Assembly: GCA_030549495.1 (NCBI GenBank)
Contig: JAUIRK010000035.1
Location: forward strand, 124,001 to 188,000
DNA: 64,000 bases
Source: Nectonema munidae
Lineage: Eukaryota > Nematomorpha > Nectonematoida > Nectonematidae
Reading direction: 5' to 3'
The notes below the pieces were generated by a model. It was not told the origin of the DNA. It worked only from the letters and a program-made list of their open reading frames with translations, and ran no database searches. The stretch's first letter is position 1. Every line of letters starts with the position of its first letter. This document shows positions 51,901 through 63,639 of the stretch, in pieces. Made by a program: the position numbers and the translations under genes.

Positions 51901-53340
51901 ATTTCCATAACACTCAAATTACACCCGCTCAAACTTACTACAAATCCTTACTCCAACAATTTTTGTCTTCTCCAAACAACATTTTCATCCAACCCAAAAT
52001 TAATCCCCTACCTTTATTTCACCCTTCCTCACTATTACCTTTCTCTCTTCACAACTGTTTCATCAAATCCATTGCTAAACTTCTAATTACGACCCGCTCC
52101 AACTTTACCTCAACTTCATTAGGAATATTTCTGGATAGCTCAAAAACCGCAAACAAATCTTCATATGCTTTTGAACTCTTCAAAGGCCCTTCTCCCTTCC
52201 CTGTTTACTCAAAAACGTCTGCCATTGATCCCTCTGTTCCAATATATAGTGGTGAATGCTATGCCCTTCTACATGCTTGCGATTACATAAGCCAAAATAA
52301 GTTTTCCTTTAGACATTACAACACACTACACTTCTTTACAGACTCACAAAACATCATCAAAGACCTAAGCCTCAAACACAACATCCCATTCTTAACATAC
52401 ACCTTTGTTTCTAAACTCACCTACTTATCAAATTACTTTGAAATACACCTCTACTGGTGCCCAGCTCACACAAACATTCTAAAAAACACTTATGTAGATA
52501 AGCTAGCTAAAAAAAGTACCCCCAAATACACTTTACATCTCGATTACCTCATTTCCCGTCGAAACCTATACCCCTCTACTTAGATCTAACACTCAATACC
52601 TTATACAAGAACTCATCCAATCCTCACCCTCAATTTTCTTCCAACATATAAATAATCCAAACCAAATTCTTGACATTTGGTCAAAAATGAAATTCTTCTT
52701 ACCACGACCGCTAATCAAATGGCTAATCGGACACTGCCCCTGCAACTCCTATCTCTACCGTATTAAAAAATGACCAAGCAATCTATGTAGATTCAACTGC
52801 ATTCAACAAGAAACACCTCAGCATCTTCTACTTTCCTGCTGCCACTACAACCACGCAAGAACTTCATTTCTTTCACTATCCGTCAAAACTCTCAATCGCC
52901 CACCATCTAATTTCTTCGAACTACTTTTATACCCGAACCTCCTCAATGCCCTAAACTCTTTCATTATCTTCATAGAATCAAACTTGCAATCTCCGAACCC
53001 AGAGACTTCTTATACCACATAAACTAACATAAAAAAAATCTACAAAAATAACTACACTATTTTCTTTTATTTAAGACCTATATCCTTTAACACCCACCGA
53101 CTACCTTTGCTCAATCAATCAATCATCCTTCAACTACCACCTCAAAAATCCAGCATTCTACACTTCAAACTCTTTCAACAACTAACCAATTTCTCCAAAG
53201 TCCCTCATTCCAAATTAATTCACAAGCCAAATCAATGCACTTCTTTCGAACTTCAACTTTATACCTCAAGCATTTCGCAAGCATATGGAGAAGTCCGATA
53301 GTGCTTAGATATTTCTTCCTACCTACCTACCTACCTACAC
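48961..53340 (+). mobile_element. LINE copy 2 (RNase H-type non-LTR retrotransposon)
   Basis: A decayed ORF1-like and endonuclease region (to about 50050; HINLNHSNTGGAQLL at 49700), a long open RT-RNase H frame, a C-terminal zinc-like tail in another frame to 53023, and a 3' end made of CTAC repeats (53318-53340). The coding strand is strikingly poor in G. Copy 1 lies head to head with it. Reverse transcriptase plus RNase H places it in the I-type group of LINEs; the exact clade is not resolved. Confidence 0.8.
50058..52583 (+). CDS. LINE ORF2: reverse transcriptase and RNase H, 841 aa
   Basis: Open for 841 codons. Residues about 70-110 hold the linker NRYMAEINSAKKESWKKFCS. RT follows: KLILLPKPNKD, NWRPFTILPTLGKILEKIL, ALFLDINNAFNSAWHP with the first catalytic Asp, STPQGGCLSDILW and QCYSDDLTFIF with the catalytic DD pair. 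RNase H occupies about 690-830: LGIFLDSSKT (D), YSGECYALLHA (E), LHFFTDSQNI (D) and YWCPAHTNILKNTYVDKLAK. The annotated Met is only the first in the open frame; endonuclease sequence lies upstream with stops. It ends by frameshift at about 52575; the next frame continues LIKWLIGHCPCNSYLYRIKK, then a stop, then CRFNCIQQETPQHLLLSCC, the usual C-terminal Cys/His tail. Confidence 0.85.
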   Translation: MILTLPAALTLNNTIKLSITLSTPAKPYLRRKHTYFWTPFLTSLKKSLRHSLKTLRKNRSPNNIEHYFNIKNRYMAEINSAKKESWKKFCSSSLKNPWKVINSVRKNRKVSQLNPLLPHIISNDPLINPSFLSTLFPQDSHTSDNIVNHSIREHVSSFSSLNSSQTFPLVNLAELASAINNLNPKSSPSLDLITTKHIIKSFLLYSQYLLQLYNSCLKFSFFPSIWKIDKLILLPKPNKDLGLITNWRPFTILPTLGKILEKILGKRFLFQITTSNKISPFQFAYLPYKSPESALYRLSSYLKTKLSSKLTSSALFLDINNAFNSAWHPAIIFNMIGQKYPNYLIKFIQNYLSNRCLIFRHNSLVAIHFLSLSTPQGGCLSDILWIILINPLLDILANNSAFFQCYSDDLTFIFTSNSQKENIMNINSLYNTLTFAADSLKVKFNATKSTLIHFTRTHSPHLPLLTSSDILIQLSSSMKYLELTFQSNLKWSSHFKNLYHKLSSTLFSLTKIISYKWGLSIQHSSFIYKSIILPTLEYGILSWGLSLNYPSSHTYLNKIHRLCLITMTRAYKTSPTRILEFFTNCLTLIFHLKQTATKKYIMTRIEPNSYLNSFYFHNTQITPAQTYYKSLLQQFLSSPNNIFIQPKINPLPLFHPSSLLPFSLHNCFIKSIAKLLITTRSNFTSTSLGIFLDSSKTANKSSYAFELFKGPSPFPVYSKTSAIDPSVPIYSGECYALLHACDYISQNKFSFRHYNTLHFFTDSQNIIKDLSLKHNIPFLTYTFVSKLTYLSNYFEIHLYWCPAHTNILKNTYVDKLAKKSTPKYTLHLDYLISRRNLYPST

Positions 53341-53993
53341 CTAGTCTATGTCCTAAAAATATTATTTTTAAATTAGAATTGAGGTTTAACCAAAGACATA
53401 TCAACATAAAAATAGTTTTACATTTTAAATGTTATTTTTATATAATATTATTAGAGTTCTCTCCGTTTTACATTTATTTTTTAATATCAAGTGAAATCTA
53501 TTTTATGATTTTTGTATCATTTAGACGTTTAGACATCATGCTTTAATATTTCAATGTCTGGTAAGTTTGAAAGATAATTTTTATTATATTTAGCATATTT
53601 CAAATTTGGTATAGTAAATGTATGTTCTAAAAGGGAAAGTTTTTCTTTGTTTTTTTAAATCCCATTCTAATGAAACGGAAATATATTAGAAAATCCAATG
53701 ATTAATCTGTTCAGACATAAAGGCAGATAAATCATTAATTATTTTTAGACACTTTGTGTATATGTAAAACTTCCTAGAAGATTTTTCTATCTTTACATCT
53801 ATTATTAATTTTCATGATCTACGCGATCTGCATAACAAACTCAAATTATATTAAAATTCAAAAACATCCCACACCTTAAAAATATAAGAATATTTCAAAT
53901 TCAAATGATGAAAAATTAGCATAAACGCAAGTTTTCCATATATATTTTTTACACGTAATTACTGTATTTGATTTTAATGGTGAAGCATTATTA
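53341..53993. other. AT-rich DNA
   Basis: No gene or element recognised between the LINE 3' end and the Tigger-like terminus. Confidence 0.35.
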
Positions 53994-54110
53994 TACAGGA
54001 ATCCCTCGCTTTGTACGACTTCAATTAGCGCGAACCCCACTATATAGTACTCTTTGCATTGTGATTAACATTTTTCTCTTAGTGTGGATTGATTCACTAT
54101 TATTAGTTTG
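53994..54110 (+). mobile_element. pogo/Tigger-like terminus, solitary
   Basis: TACAGGAATCCCTCGCTTTG, then ACGACTTCAATTAGCGCGAA. This is the style of Tigger terminal repeats with a TA target. The partner end was not found. Confidence 0.4.
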
Positions 54111-54272
54111 GAAAAGATTTGTTCCTTTCTTTATTTGAAGTGGTTGATATTTCTAAATTTGTTTTGTCGGTGCAATTTTGTCTTTTGTATCATTTGGAAA
54201 TACTATTGCTGCATCTGGTTAATTTTGTGATTAAATATCAAAGTTTTTTATAAAAGAAGTTTTTTACTCTTT

Positions 54273-54455
54273 AGTAGTGAGTCTCAATGGTTGTTAGGGT
54301 GAACCTATAAGCTTAACAGTTGAAGGTCAGGGATTCGATCCCCAAAACTCCCAACTCTTTCACAAAAATTGTGATTAACCTTATTAAGCATAATGCGAGC
54401 ATATAGCCTTACGGATGAAAGTGCTTTGATATCTGAAACCAACCAACAATTTAGT
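54273..54455 (+). repeat. tRNA-derived SINE, family B
   Basis: An A-box-like GTCTCAATGGTTGTTAGGGT and an excellent B box GGGATTCGATCCCC lie 40-50 bp apart, followed by an unrelated body. Different from SINE family A. Confidence 0.55.
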
Positions 54456-57400
54456 CATTTAATAAATGACTATAATATTATGTATTTGAAAACTAGTTAA
54501 AATTTTATGTAATGATATATAAAAATTGTAAAAAGTTTGCTTCGACATATATTATTTACCGAAAGAGAAAATTTTCAAATTTCACTTTCCTACTATTTAG
54601 TGGAACGGATGCAGAATTTTATTTATCATTGTTATAACTTATCCCTATTTGATACAATCTTAACATGAACGTTCCAATTAGGAAAACAACATTAATATCT
54701 AGTGGTTAGCTTGATTCAAACAATGTTGGAATGTACTATACCCAATCATCAAAATCTTTAAATACTTAAAAGGGAGAAAACCACGATAAAAACCGGCATA
54801 ACGAAATGTAGCTTAGTTGGCTGGTTGATAATAGTTTGCATAATGGATGCTTTCATTGTGGGTTACATAACTTTTTTTGCAATCGTTGATATCAAAAAAA
54901 TATGTTCTCAGTTATATAGGTATGTATGCATCAATCCAAATAAAAAATTTTCTATAAACACTGCAATCACATAACTGTTCATGGTCAAATAGATATAAAA
55001 AGAGCTGTTTGATGCAAAATATTTTATAAAAAATTTTTTGACAGTTTTTTTAATACCGAAAAAAGTTAATGATTATAAAACCCGTTTTCAGCATTAATTA
55101 CATAAATAATAAAAGACTTTTGAAATATAAAAATTTTTAATTTTCTTGGCGCATCAATAAAAAGTTGTGCATTGTAAACTACAAAATCGCGCCTTGATGA
55201 CTTTTTTTCGTAAAAAAAATTAGCCAATTTTTTGAGATTTTTTGATACCCGGAAAACCCAATGATACAGTTCCTTTTTCGACATTTATTACATAAATAAT
55301 AAAAGATTTTTAAATGTTCTTTAAAAGATTTAGCTATGGTAATTATAAGATTTAAAATTGAGTTAGAATAATAAATTTTTCACATCATCACCAGATTACA
55401 CTATATTTAGCGCGTAACCTATAAATGTTGGTCACCCTCAATGACGTATTAGGAAAATTATATAACGGTGAGAGGGCTTTAAAAATAATCATCATAATTT
55501 CGTGGTTATTATTGATGAAGTTGGACTTTTAAAAGATATTTCGTATTACATTGAATTTCTAATATATCTCTGTTTACAAAAATAACTTTTTAAAATAAAC
55601 TTAAAGCCAACAGTTATAAAAGATCGATACTTCATCGAAAAAATGTGCAGGGCTATGACCCATTGCCAGCTCCCACTGACATCAGTGTTTTAAATAATAA
55701 ATTGCTCGAAAAATTTCAATTGAACAAGAAATATTTTATTAAAACACCAAACCTTATTAATAAAAAACATTTGCGTTCTTTGTGCAATGTTATATGGATA
55801 ATAATGAATTTCTTTATTCTGAAAGGATTTATGATTGACGGAGGATTGATTCTAGGATGTATATTGTACGGTAACAGGCAAATGAGAGTCTATTTTTGAG
55901 ACTTTCGGTGATACCATCTTCATCTCTATCGTGTGAGCTGTTTGGATAAAATTTTCGTGTGTTTTGTTGAGTGCAATTTTACAAAGTTTCAAGCTTGGAT
56001 ATTTTATACATTCATGTAAGTTTGCACGTTTTCAAAATGTATGGAATGGCGGGTGTAGACATATATCTTCTGTACGTGCAAAGCTCTAACACGCAGGCCT
56101 TCACTTACACAAAAATACACACATAGAGACTAGAACCCTGCCTGGACAGAACGAATTTTTCCACATATAACCAGTTAATTAGTAAAAATTTATCCATAAC
56201 CGACGCGTTTTGTAATGTATAAATTAGCCTCGACTAATATTTTCTGACAACAACCAACAAAAGGCCAGTCTGAAAAATTAAGCTCTCGCTTACTACAAAC
56301 CCTTAATATATAATTGGTTGAAATGCTTGATGCCTCGAATATTCTAACCTTTTTATGGTTATGTAAATTTAAATATGAAATATTTTGTAAGATGGAATAA
56401 TAAAGCCACTATTAAGATTGGATCTAGGTCCCAGCAGCTTATTCATAAGTAAATTGAATGATTAGCGCCTTCTCCCCTTACAAAAAAACTTTTTTTATGC
56501 CACCCTCTTCTTTAATTTAGATATCTTACTACGCCTTTTTTAGGAAGTAAATCAAGATCTCTATCCAGTATATAATTTAAATTTATAATCTTTTTTTTTA
56601 TATTTTAAATTTTTGTAAATTTTTTCTTTCCGTTTTTTGTAAGCCTTTTTATGGTCTCTATTCTTGGAGAAGCTAAAGAAGTTATAGTAACTCATTAATT
56701 ATTACTTAAAAATGTGTTAAAGATTGTCTGTAGATAAATTTTTTTCTTTCACATATAGAATTAGTAAATGGAAAACTAGGATTATAAATTACCTGGTATT
56801 CCGTTACTTTACAGCGACAAAACCGATTCAACCGAAAAGTCTGACAACGCTACTCATAGGATATGTAATATACTAGAGCACTACACGGGTGTACAACAAC
56901 ATGTTCTGCTATTTATTGTTTTGAATTCCCACTTAAAGATTTAAAACGCGCAATTTTGATTTTAAACTCACAACCACCCATCTTATTACACAACTTAATT
57001 TATTTCATTTTGATAAAGAATAATCTAAATTATACTGTTTCATGCATTGCATTTTTTATGATGTTAGATTTAAAACAATATTTTATTTTTTATAGCACTC
57101 TTTAATCAATGTATAGCTTACATTGACTTCAAGGCATCACAAAAAACTTTTACGACTATTTAGTACAATGGGATCTTTTTGTAAGATTTTTCAAATTATT
57201 ATTGTTCATATCGAAACTAGTTTGTTTTGATTTAATTAATTTTGTTTCACTTAATTTTGCTACTGATATCGTAGAATTTTCAGGATTATTGTTTAAGATT
57301 AAGCTAAAGAAAGTGTTTTGAAATATAAAAACCGATTATCTTACGAGGATTTTGCTCCCAGTATTCACTGGGATGCTCACAGTGCTCCAGACCCAAACCC

Positions 57401-57605
57401 GTTTCTTTAACTCCTGTGCCCAAGTTTCGCCTTGATACATTACTAGCATGTGAAATTTTTACTCGAATTTATCCATTCTGGATGTTCACGGCACTAACAT
57501 GAATATGCACCACTGATATATTAGTATTAAAGTTTTGCGTGAGTTAACTCCCTGTGTCCCGCAAGATAATTTTTATTTGCATTCACCCTTAGAGCTTTGA
57601 ATACA
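54456..57605. other. AT-rich DNA, few features
   Basis: Holds two diverged direct repeats (about 55069-55128 and 55260-55318, sharing TTACATAAATAATAAAAGA). A plus ORF at 55645-55899 begins MQGYDPLPAPTDISVLNNKL but matches nothing I know. Confidence 0.35.
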
Positions 57606-57614
57606 GAGATTTGT

Positions 57615-58743
57615 GTACTTTCCTGTTATCGCCCCACCACCCCAAAATGTTATAAAACATGTATTAAAGTACACAAATGTATTAAAAAAACAAGTGAAAA
57701 ATCTTTTAATCTGTAGGTGGATAAAATTCAACCATATCAAAAAGAATCGCATCAAACATATTACCACCATATATATCGAAGATGAATGACGCCGAAAAAA
57801 CTCAGCTAAATATCCAGATAGCATCTCTCGATTAGTTCCACATTGCCTCTTGTTTCTTACCTTTGCAGAACGCCACAGACGCTCAATATGTTGAGTATGG
57901 ACTCTGGTTTTGGGATCCACAAAATTGCGGCTGTGATTTACTGTCTGATGTCGGTAATTTGGCACCCCTTTAACACCTTCATCATTAATTGTACGATAGG
58001 CACGCCACTCATCGGAAAATATAGTCGTTCCGGGACGTATGTATTGATTGATGAGTGGCAATAGTGTAGCTGCTGAACGATTTGGAACATTCACCACGAA
58101 TACTTCATTGGTTTCAATGCAAATTCCTCCGAACACCCATTGTTGTTGAAGGATTCGACCAACATGATTTTTCCTCTTGGCAAACAGTGCTTCATCGATC
58201 TCCACATGCATACCCGGACCTCCAATTACAACAGATTTTCTAAGAAGCTTCCAAAGACATACCTCCCTCATGTAGTTGCTCCAGTCAACCGTTGTGTTTT
58301 TATTCATTCCAAGTTCTCTTTCGCAATATTTTATTGAAGTCAGCTCATAGGCCCATGAATAAATGAAAAGAATGATGTCCTCGTAAGGGAGCCTTGATCC
58401 AGCAAGCCAATTATTCATTCGCACTCCTTTCTCCTTTCTGCATTCCCTTTTGGCACAGCGCCATCTGTTCTTGTTTCCTCCTCCAAAAACAAGATTCATC
58501 CGGTGTCCATTTGCACATTTCCGCTCCAACTTCACGATTCCACGCTCTTGCAGGTAGGTGATGCATTTTTCTTCGTTTTCGAATCAATTTCTTTAAATTT
58601 TCCATGTATGGGCTTTTTTTTCTATGAAAAAGGTTTTGATTAATGATATATAGTAAGTTTAATGTAGGTTAGGTTAAAACAATACAAGAATATTTATCGT
58701 GGTAGAAGAGCGATGGGTGGTGGGGCGATAACAGGAAAGTACC
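57615..58743 (-). mobile_element. Merlin (IS1595-like) DNA transposon
   Basis: About 1129 bp. Inverted ends: GTACTTTCCTGTTATCGCCC then CACCACCC on the left, the same on the right plus one base. The 9-mer GAGATTTGT is perfectly repeated outside both ends (57606-57614 and 58744-58752), as expected for Merlin's 8-9 bp target duplication. It encodes one transposase on the minus strand. Confidence 0.88.
57685..58605 (-). pseudogene. Merlin transposase, two frameshifts
   Basis: Starts at 58605 (MENLKKLIRKRRK). After an extra base in an A-run it continues in a second frame with YLQERG and KLERKCANGHRMNLVF. Zinc-type Cys/His follow (C7, H11, C27, C32 of the 58535-57573 frame). The IS1595-type DDE core is complete: MHVEIDEALFAKRK (D114), TIFSDEWRAY (D175) and RVHTQHIERLWRS (E218). 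Near 57790 the frame shifts again and the natural end MFDAILFDMVEFYPPTD is reached in another frame. The long frame instead reads out through the terminal repeat and the flanking DNA. Catalytic residues are intact, so inactivation looks recent. Confidence 0.88.
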
Positions 58744-58752
58744 GAGATTTGT

Positions 58753-60271
58753 TTACAAAATTAGTCTACCTGTTTAAAGGTTTTTTTCGGATTAGGACAT
58801 AAAATGTTGCATTAACGTAAAATATTCCTTCAAACTTTTTTAGATTGATATTGCATGCACATACATGCACATTTATTTTCCTTTACTAATTTTTATAAAA
58901 AAATAATAATGTTTACAAATCTAACATTTATTTATTTTTATCAATTCAGTGTTTATCAGAAAAATAATATTTACATATGAACGTTTCAAACGTCTCAGCC
59001 TATCATTGACTAACTATCAAGCAAAATTATTTCATTGCATATGTCTAAATATTTTCCAAATGATTCATATCAGAATTTGATATTTTTCAAGTCACAATCA
59101 CCCCCACCTTGTAAAGCTTTTAAAGGCGAGTAGTAGTGATGAGGATCTAATTTTTGATTTTCAGGATTTTTTATAATTATATAAATATTTTTATTTGGTA
59201 CCGTTTTGAAAGGCTAAATTCCTAAAATTTCTTAATCTATAGGGTTTTTTCTTTATAAAGTTCTTGAAAACAATAGCAAAGGTGCATATTTGTGGGAATG
59301 TGTTCTTAAAATCAGTTAAAATACAAATTATATTTAGAAAGTGTTCTGATACACACAAAGTTCAAAAATATTTGCTGTTTTATAAAAAAAAATTTTGTTT
59401 AAAAATTGTGTATGCTGAGTTTTTGTTTTTTAATTAAATTTTAAATGTTTTAAATGAAAAGTTTTTTTTTTACAAAAAAGTCTTATTTGACATATCTTTT
59501 AAAAATTTTAATTAATAATTTTTTGTGTTGGGGATTTTTTCCTAATTTAAATTGAGGCATTTTTACTGGGGATTTTTTCCTACTTTTTAATTGGGGGCAT
59601 TTTTTCCTACTTTTTAATTGGGGCATTTTTTGATATATTGATATGCAAATTTAATTAAAATATTTTCGCTGGAAGTATAGTATTTAAATTCACCAATTTT
59701 GTAAAAAAAATATAATGTAGTCTTATAAATTTAGGACATTAGGGTATGCGCTGAATACACTCTATTAAGGATATTTGGTCTCCCGTGGTATTTCCAGACC
59801 ACTAATTTTGAAAATTGTAAGAAAAAAATTTCGCCCCCCCCATAATTTTGAGGATGTGCGCCCCTGATGCATACCTGCAAACCTAAAATTATTGAAACCT
59901 GGACATTTTTTGTTGGAAAAACGGAGATTTTCCCTAAAACAGGGAGAATTGAAATAATCTATAAAATAATCTTTAACAAAAAGCATTTTGTTAAATACAA
60001 TTGACAATTTATTAGAATAATGCAAAATACAGATATACTAGTTAATAACACAATAAAGTACTTCTAAACAAAAACAAGGATATAAACCAAATGAATCATT
60101 CTTTTTCATTCTTATATGCTTTGTTTGCTTTCTTTAACAGATTCAGTAATTCTTCATTTGGCCTCCAATTGAAACATTTGCTTTCGGGATTATGTGTCCT
60201 CATAGCTAAAATGCTTGCCAATGTACCATCTAACTTTATAGATGACGGTATATCGGTATATCTTTTAGAAA
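58753..60271. other. AT-rich DNA with a short minisatellite
   Basis: 59525-59632 holds three to four imperfect units of about 27 bp (GGGGCATTTTTTCCTACTTT). A C-run and GC-richer patch near 59834-59880 may be a MITE end. No gene seen. Confidence 0.4.
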
Positions 60272-60420
60272 TACAGTAAAATCGCGTTTTACGAACTCGC
60301 TTTATATGAACACCTCAATAATATCAATTTGTTCATTTCCAATCCTCTGTACAAAATTAACACATAAATTAGGCCTTTTATAACAAACTCGCTTTTTATA
60401 ATTTTGCATTGCGTATGTAA
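60272..60420 (+). mobile_element. pogo/Tigger-like left terminus
   Basis: TA then CAGTAAAATCGCGTTTTACG, ACTCGCTTTATATGAAC and a later AACTCGCTTTTTATAA repeat, typical of pogo-type ends. It is followed within 150 bp by the MULE, which may have inserted into it; the partner end is not in the window. Confidence 0.45.
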
Positions 60421-60871
60421 TAAATTTTCCTTATACAAAGGATAAAACTGTAAAGAAATATGGTTTTCTTGTAAAATCATTTCTTTCTCATTTTTTTTTA
60501 TCTTGTTGGGGGGGGGGGGGGGGGAGGGGGGGAGGATGGGGGGGGGGGAATTGAAAATAATCATTCATTAAATTTTGCCGCAGTTGTTGCATTGTCTTCT
60601 TTCTACGCAAGAATGAATTTATTTTCCTAAAATCACTAAAGAAACACATCTGAATTAATCACTTCTGAGATACATTTCTAACACTTATTCACTTCGCAAC
60701 TTATTATTCACTCATTTTCTTCACTATCACAGAATGATAAATATTATATTATGTTGTAATGAATTATTATATTGTGTTGAAAATATTGTGATAAATATTA
60801 TATTGTGTTGAAAAACTACAAAATAATTAGTGTGGAAGGGGAAAGGCAGACAATTTTTAAGTTGAACATTA

Positions 60872-61435
60872 ATTACTTTTAGAAATAATTATTTAGTAAA
60901 TAAACTAATATTTATATTTTTTACCGTATGATTAAAATATTTAATTTTGAGAATAATTTTAATTGTAAAAATTTTATATACTTATTTTAGTTAATTATAA
61001 TACCAATATTGTAGATGTTTTCAAGTATTTAATTTTTATTTTATTTTATCATGTTATGTCTATGAAACAAAAGTAAAAGGACTTAAGTTAAAAAACTCAC
61101 CAAACGCCAGTTGCCAAAAAACGAATTTTTGTTATTTTTTGGTTAAACTTTTTTCATTTAACATAAATAGTTTTAAATTCATTTCAACCTATATATTGAA
61201 TATAGGTTATAAATATTTTAAAAACTAATTAGTTTGTTTTTTTTAAAAATAAATTAAAATATTTTATACTAATTTTTCATTTTTTTAAAATAATATTATA
61301 AAAAGTATTTGTTTGGCTAAAAAATGTAAAAAAATTATTTTATTTTAATAAAAAAATATAAATATAAACAGGAATATAAAACATAATATAACATAAAAAA
61401 ACAAAAATAGATATAAACATAAATATAAAATAGTA
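60872..61435. other. MULE interior, non-coding
   Basis: Very AT-rich sequence between the left inverted repeat and the transposase stop codon; would hold the 3' UTR. AT richness makes any AATAAA uninformative. Confidence 0.5.
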
Positions 61436-63639
61436 TTAGTTTAAAATAGTTGACATTCTAAAGCTAGGTCTTCTATTTAAAATAGAAAAATCTAAAATAT
61501 ATGTATCTTGAATTTCTTCCAAATCAAGATTTTTAGCCGGACAAACATATGAAGAAATTCTGTTGAGAAAAAGATACACATTTTTGTCATCATTGTATTC
61601 TTCATATATTCTCTCAAGTTGCTTTTCTTTTTCCTCTTTTTTTTTCTTACTTCCGCCACTCCAACAATATCCAGAGTCAACAGCTTCAATTTCTGTCATA
61701 TCTTTCCACAATTTTTCTTCACAATTTATAAAAAAGGAAAAAACTTCCCAAACATTTGTTCTTTCTTGAGGTAAGCAAGATTTCATACTAAAAATTTTAA
61801 AGATAAAAGTAAAAATCTAAAACAAATCAAAATTTATTCAACCTGTTGTGAAAACCTTCACAGTGGTTATTAGTTCTCACTTTCCTTTTATACACGTTCC
61901 AACTTTTCAAATCATTTAAATTAAACCACGTGATTTCAAAATATAGGAAAAATTCTTCGATATTAAAAACATTCATTAAACTTTTGATTTTTCTATACAC
62001 TACTTTAACCTAAAATTTAAAAAAATATATAAAGATTACAATTATAAATAAAATTAAAAAAATTATTCTTGTATAGTTAAAAAAAATATCTGAACATATA
62101 ATATGAATTAAAATAAAAAGTACTTCAAGAGGTGGAAGAAAAGCAAGAGCAAGTAAAAATTTGATACACTTGCGAAATGATTCGCTTGTTGAGTATAATC
62201 TTCCATAACCTAAGGCTTTGACTTTTCTATAAATACTTTGGGAAAAATGAAAATAGCAGCCTGTAAATTGTGCATTTGGAAATTCCTAAAAAAAAATTTT
62301 ATATTATAGTTTTAGTAAAAATTTTATGTAAAAAAACTTTTTTATTAGCAGATAAAATAGCACTTTCATAATCGGATGTAATAGTCTTTACTTGAGAAAC
62401 ATTAACATGTAACTTTAAAACTTTATAAATTTCTCTTAAATAAAATGCAACAATGTTAAACCAAAAAATTAGAAATGATAAATAAAACCTGTAAGTTTCT
62501 TCTTTTTTATCACAAGCCAGTGAATACAAAATAGGTAGCTGCACTTTATTGTGGAAAGTATGAATTGTTACGATTTGAAGAAACATGTCAGGTGATTTTT
62601 TGAAAGTACCATCAATATAAATATTTTCGATTGTTGTAACTTGATTTAAATAATTAAAAATTTTGCCATGAAATACTATGAGCCTTTTATTTGATGGAAC
62701 ATATTTGTCCAGTTGTAAAAATGGTACCCCATTTATTGTTTGGTATTTTTCGGGGATTGTAAAGGTAATCAATTTTGGGGGATTTAATCTTTTTTTATTG
62801 TATCGAATTCTTCGGAGAATTGTTTGTCTTGATGATGTACTTTCTCTATCATCCTGAGTTAAGATTGACAAGTTATCTCTAAAAAAATTTTTTTAATTAA
62901 AAATTATATTTCTTCAAAAAATTACTGATAAATAAGGCTGGTTGCTTTCATAGAGTTTTCTGCCTGATCTTTGATTTTTCTATTGAATTCAGCAACTCTT
63001 TCATTTATTTTATCATGATTGTGTAATACAATTTTGAGTGGTGTCATGGCTGCATTTTTTTTGTAGATAATTCTTCCTAAAATTTGTAATAAATTAAAAA
63101 AATCCCTCATAATAAAACTTATATAATAACAATGTGTTATTGATCACTACTCTCATAAACCTATAATTTTTAGAAGTAAAAATACAAAAAAAATTAGAAA
63201 AATAAAATTTAAATAAGCAAAAAACCAATCTATCTAACAATTATTTATAAAGTAAGATTACATTATTTAAAAAAAATTAATTATTTTTTAACATTTTAAT
63301 AAAAAAACTATCATATATTTTATTGAGTTTATAAAAAAAATTGTTTAATTGCAAAGTATCTAACGTTTTCAGATGTAAAAATAGTTATATTAAACTTTCA
63401 AACTGTTCTAAACGTAATTCTAAGCATGTATTCAAATAGAATTTAAAAAAATCAAAAAACTATTTATTTAATTAGTGCTAGAGTAAATATAAAAATTTTA
63501 TTAAAGTTAATATAAAAATAGCTTCAAAAATTAACTTGAAATAAAAAAGTTTACCTGGACACGACGGTCTTGTACAATAATAATGTAAAGTACTAAAAAA
63601 CTCTTTTTTTTTAAAATATAAGTAACCTTCAATAAGCAT
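61436..63639 (-). CDS. MULE transposase with FLYWCH finger, five introns
   Basis: Six minus-strand exons: 63555-63639, 62926-63076, 62338-62878, 62124-62285, 61843-62009 and 61436-61787. All have GT-AG borders, and phases 1, 2, 0, 0, 2 join without a stop into 485 residues. Residues 1-60 look like a FLYWCH zinc finger (LIEGYLYFKKKE, YYCTRPSC, VLHNHD: C-x4-C and H-x-H). The MULE core follows: IENIYIDGTFKK (D168), VKTITSDYESA (D248), AQFTGCYFHFSQS (the C-x2-H after the second Asp) and RTNNHCEGFHNRL (E364), so the DDE triad is complete. The C-terminus is acidic and lysine-rich and ends LNRRPSFRMSTILN. The start ATG at 63639 follows a splice-acceptor-like tract, so a further upstream exon is possible. 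Confidence 0.8.

Noticed and set aside
54301-54361. A functional tRNA gene
   Set aside because: The B box is good but the arms do not pair into a cloverleaf by eye; a SINE is the better reading.
57573-57684. C-terminal 37 residues of the long Merlin frame
   Set aside because: They are out-of-frame read-through across the terminal repeat and target site; the natural C-terminus lies in another frame.
60289-60564. Minus ORF starting with many prolines
   Set aside because: Translation of the long G-run at 60510-60548; not coding.
61492-61769. Other-frame ORFs over the MULE last exon
   Set aside because: Shadows of the lysine-rich transposase C-terminus.
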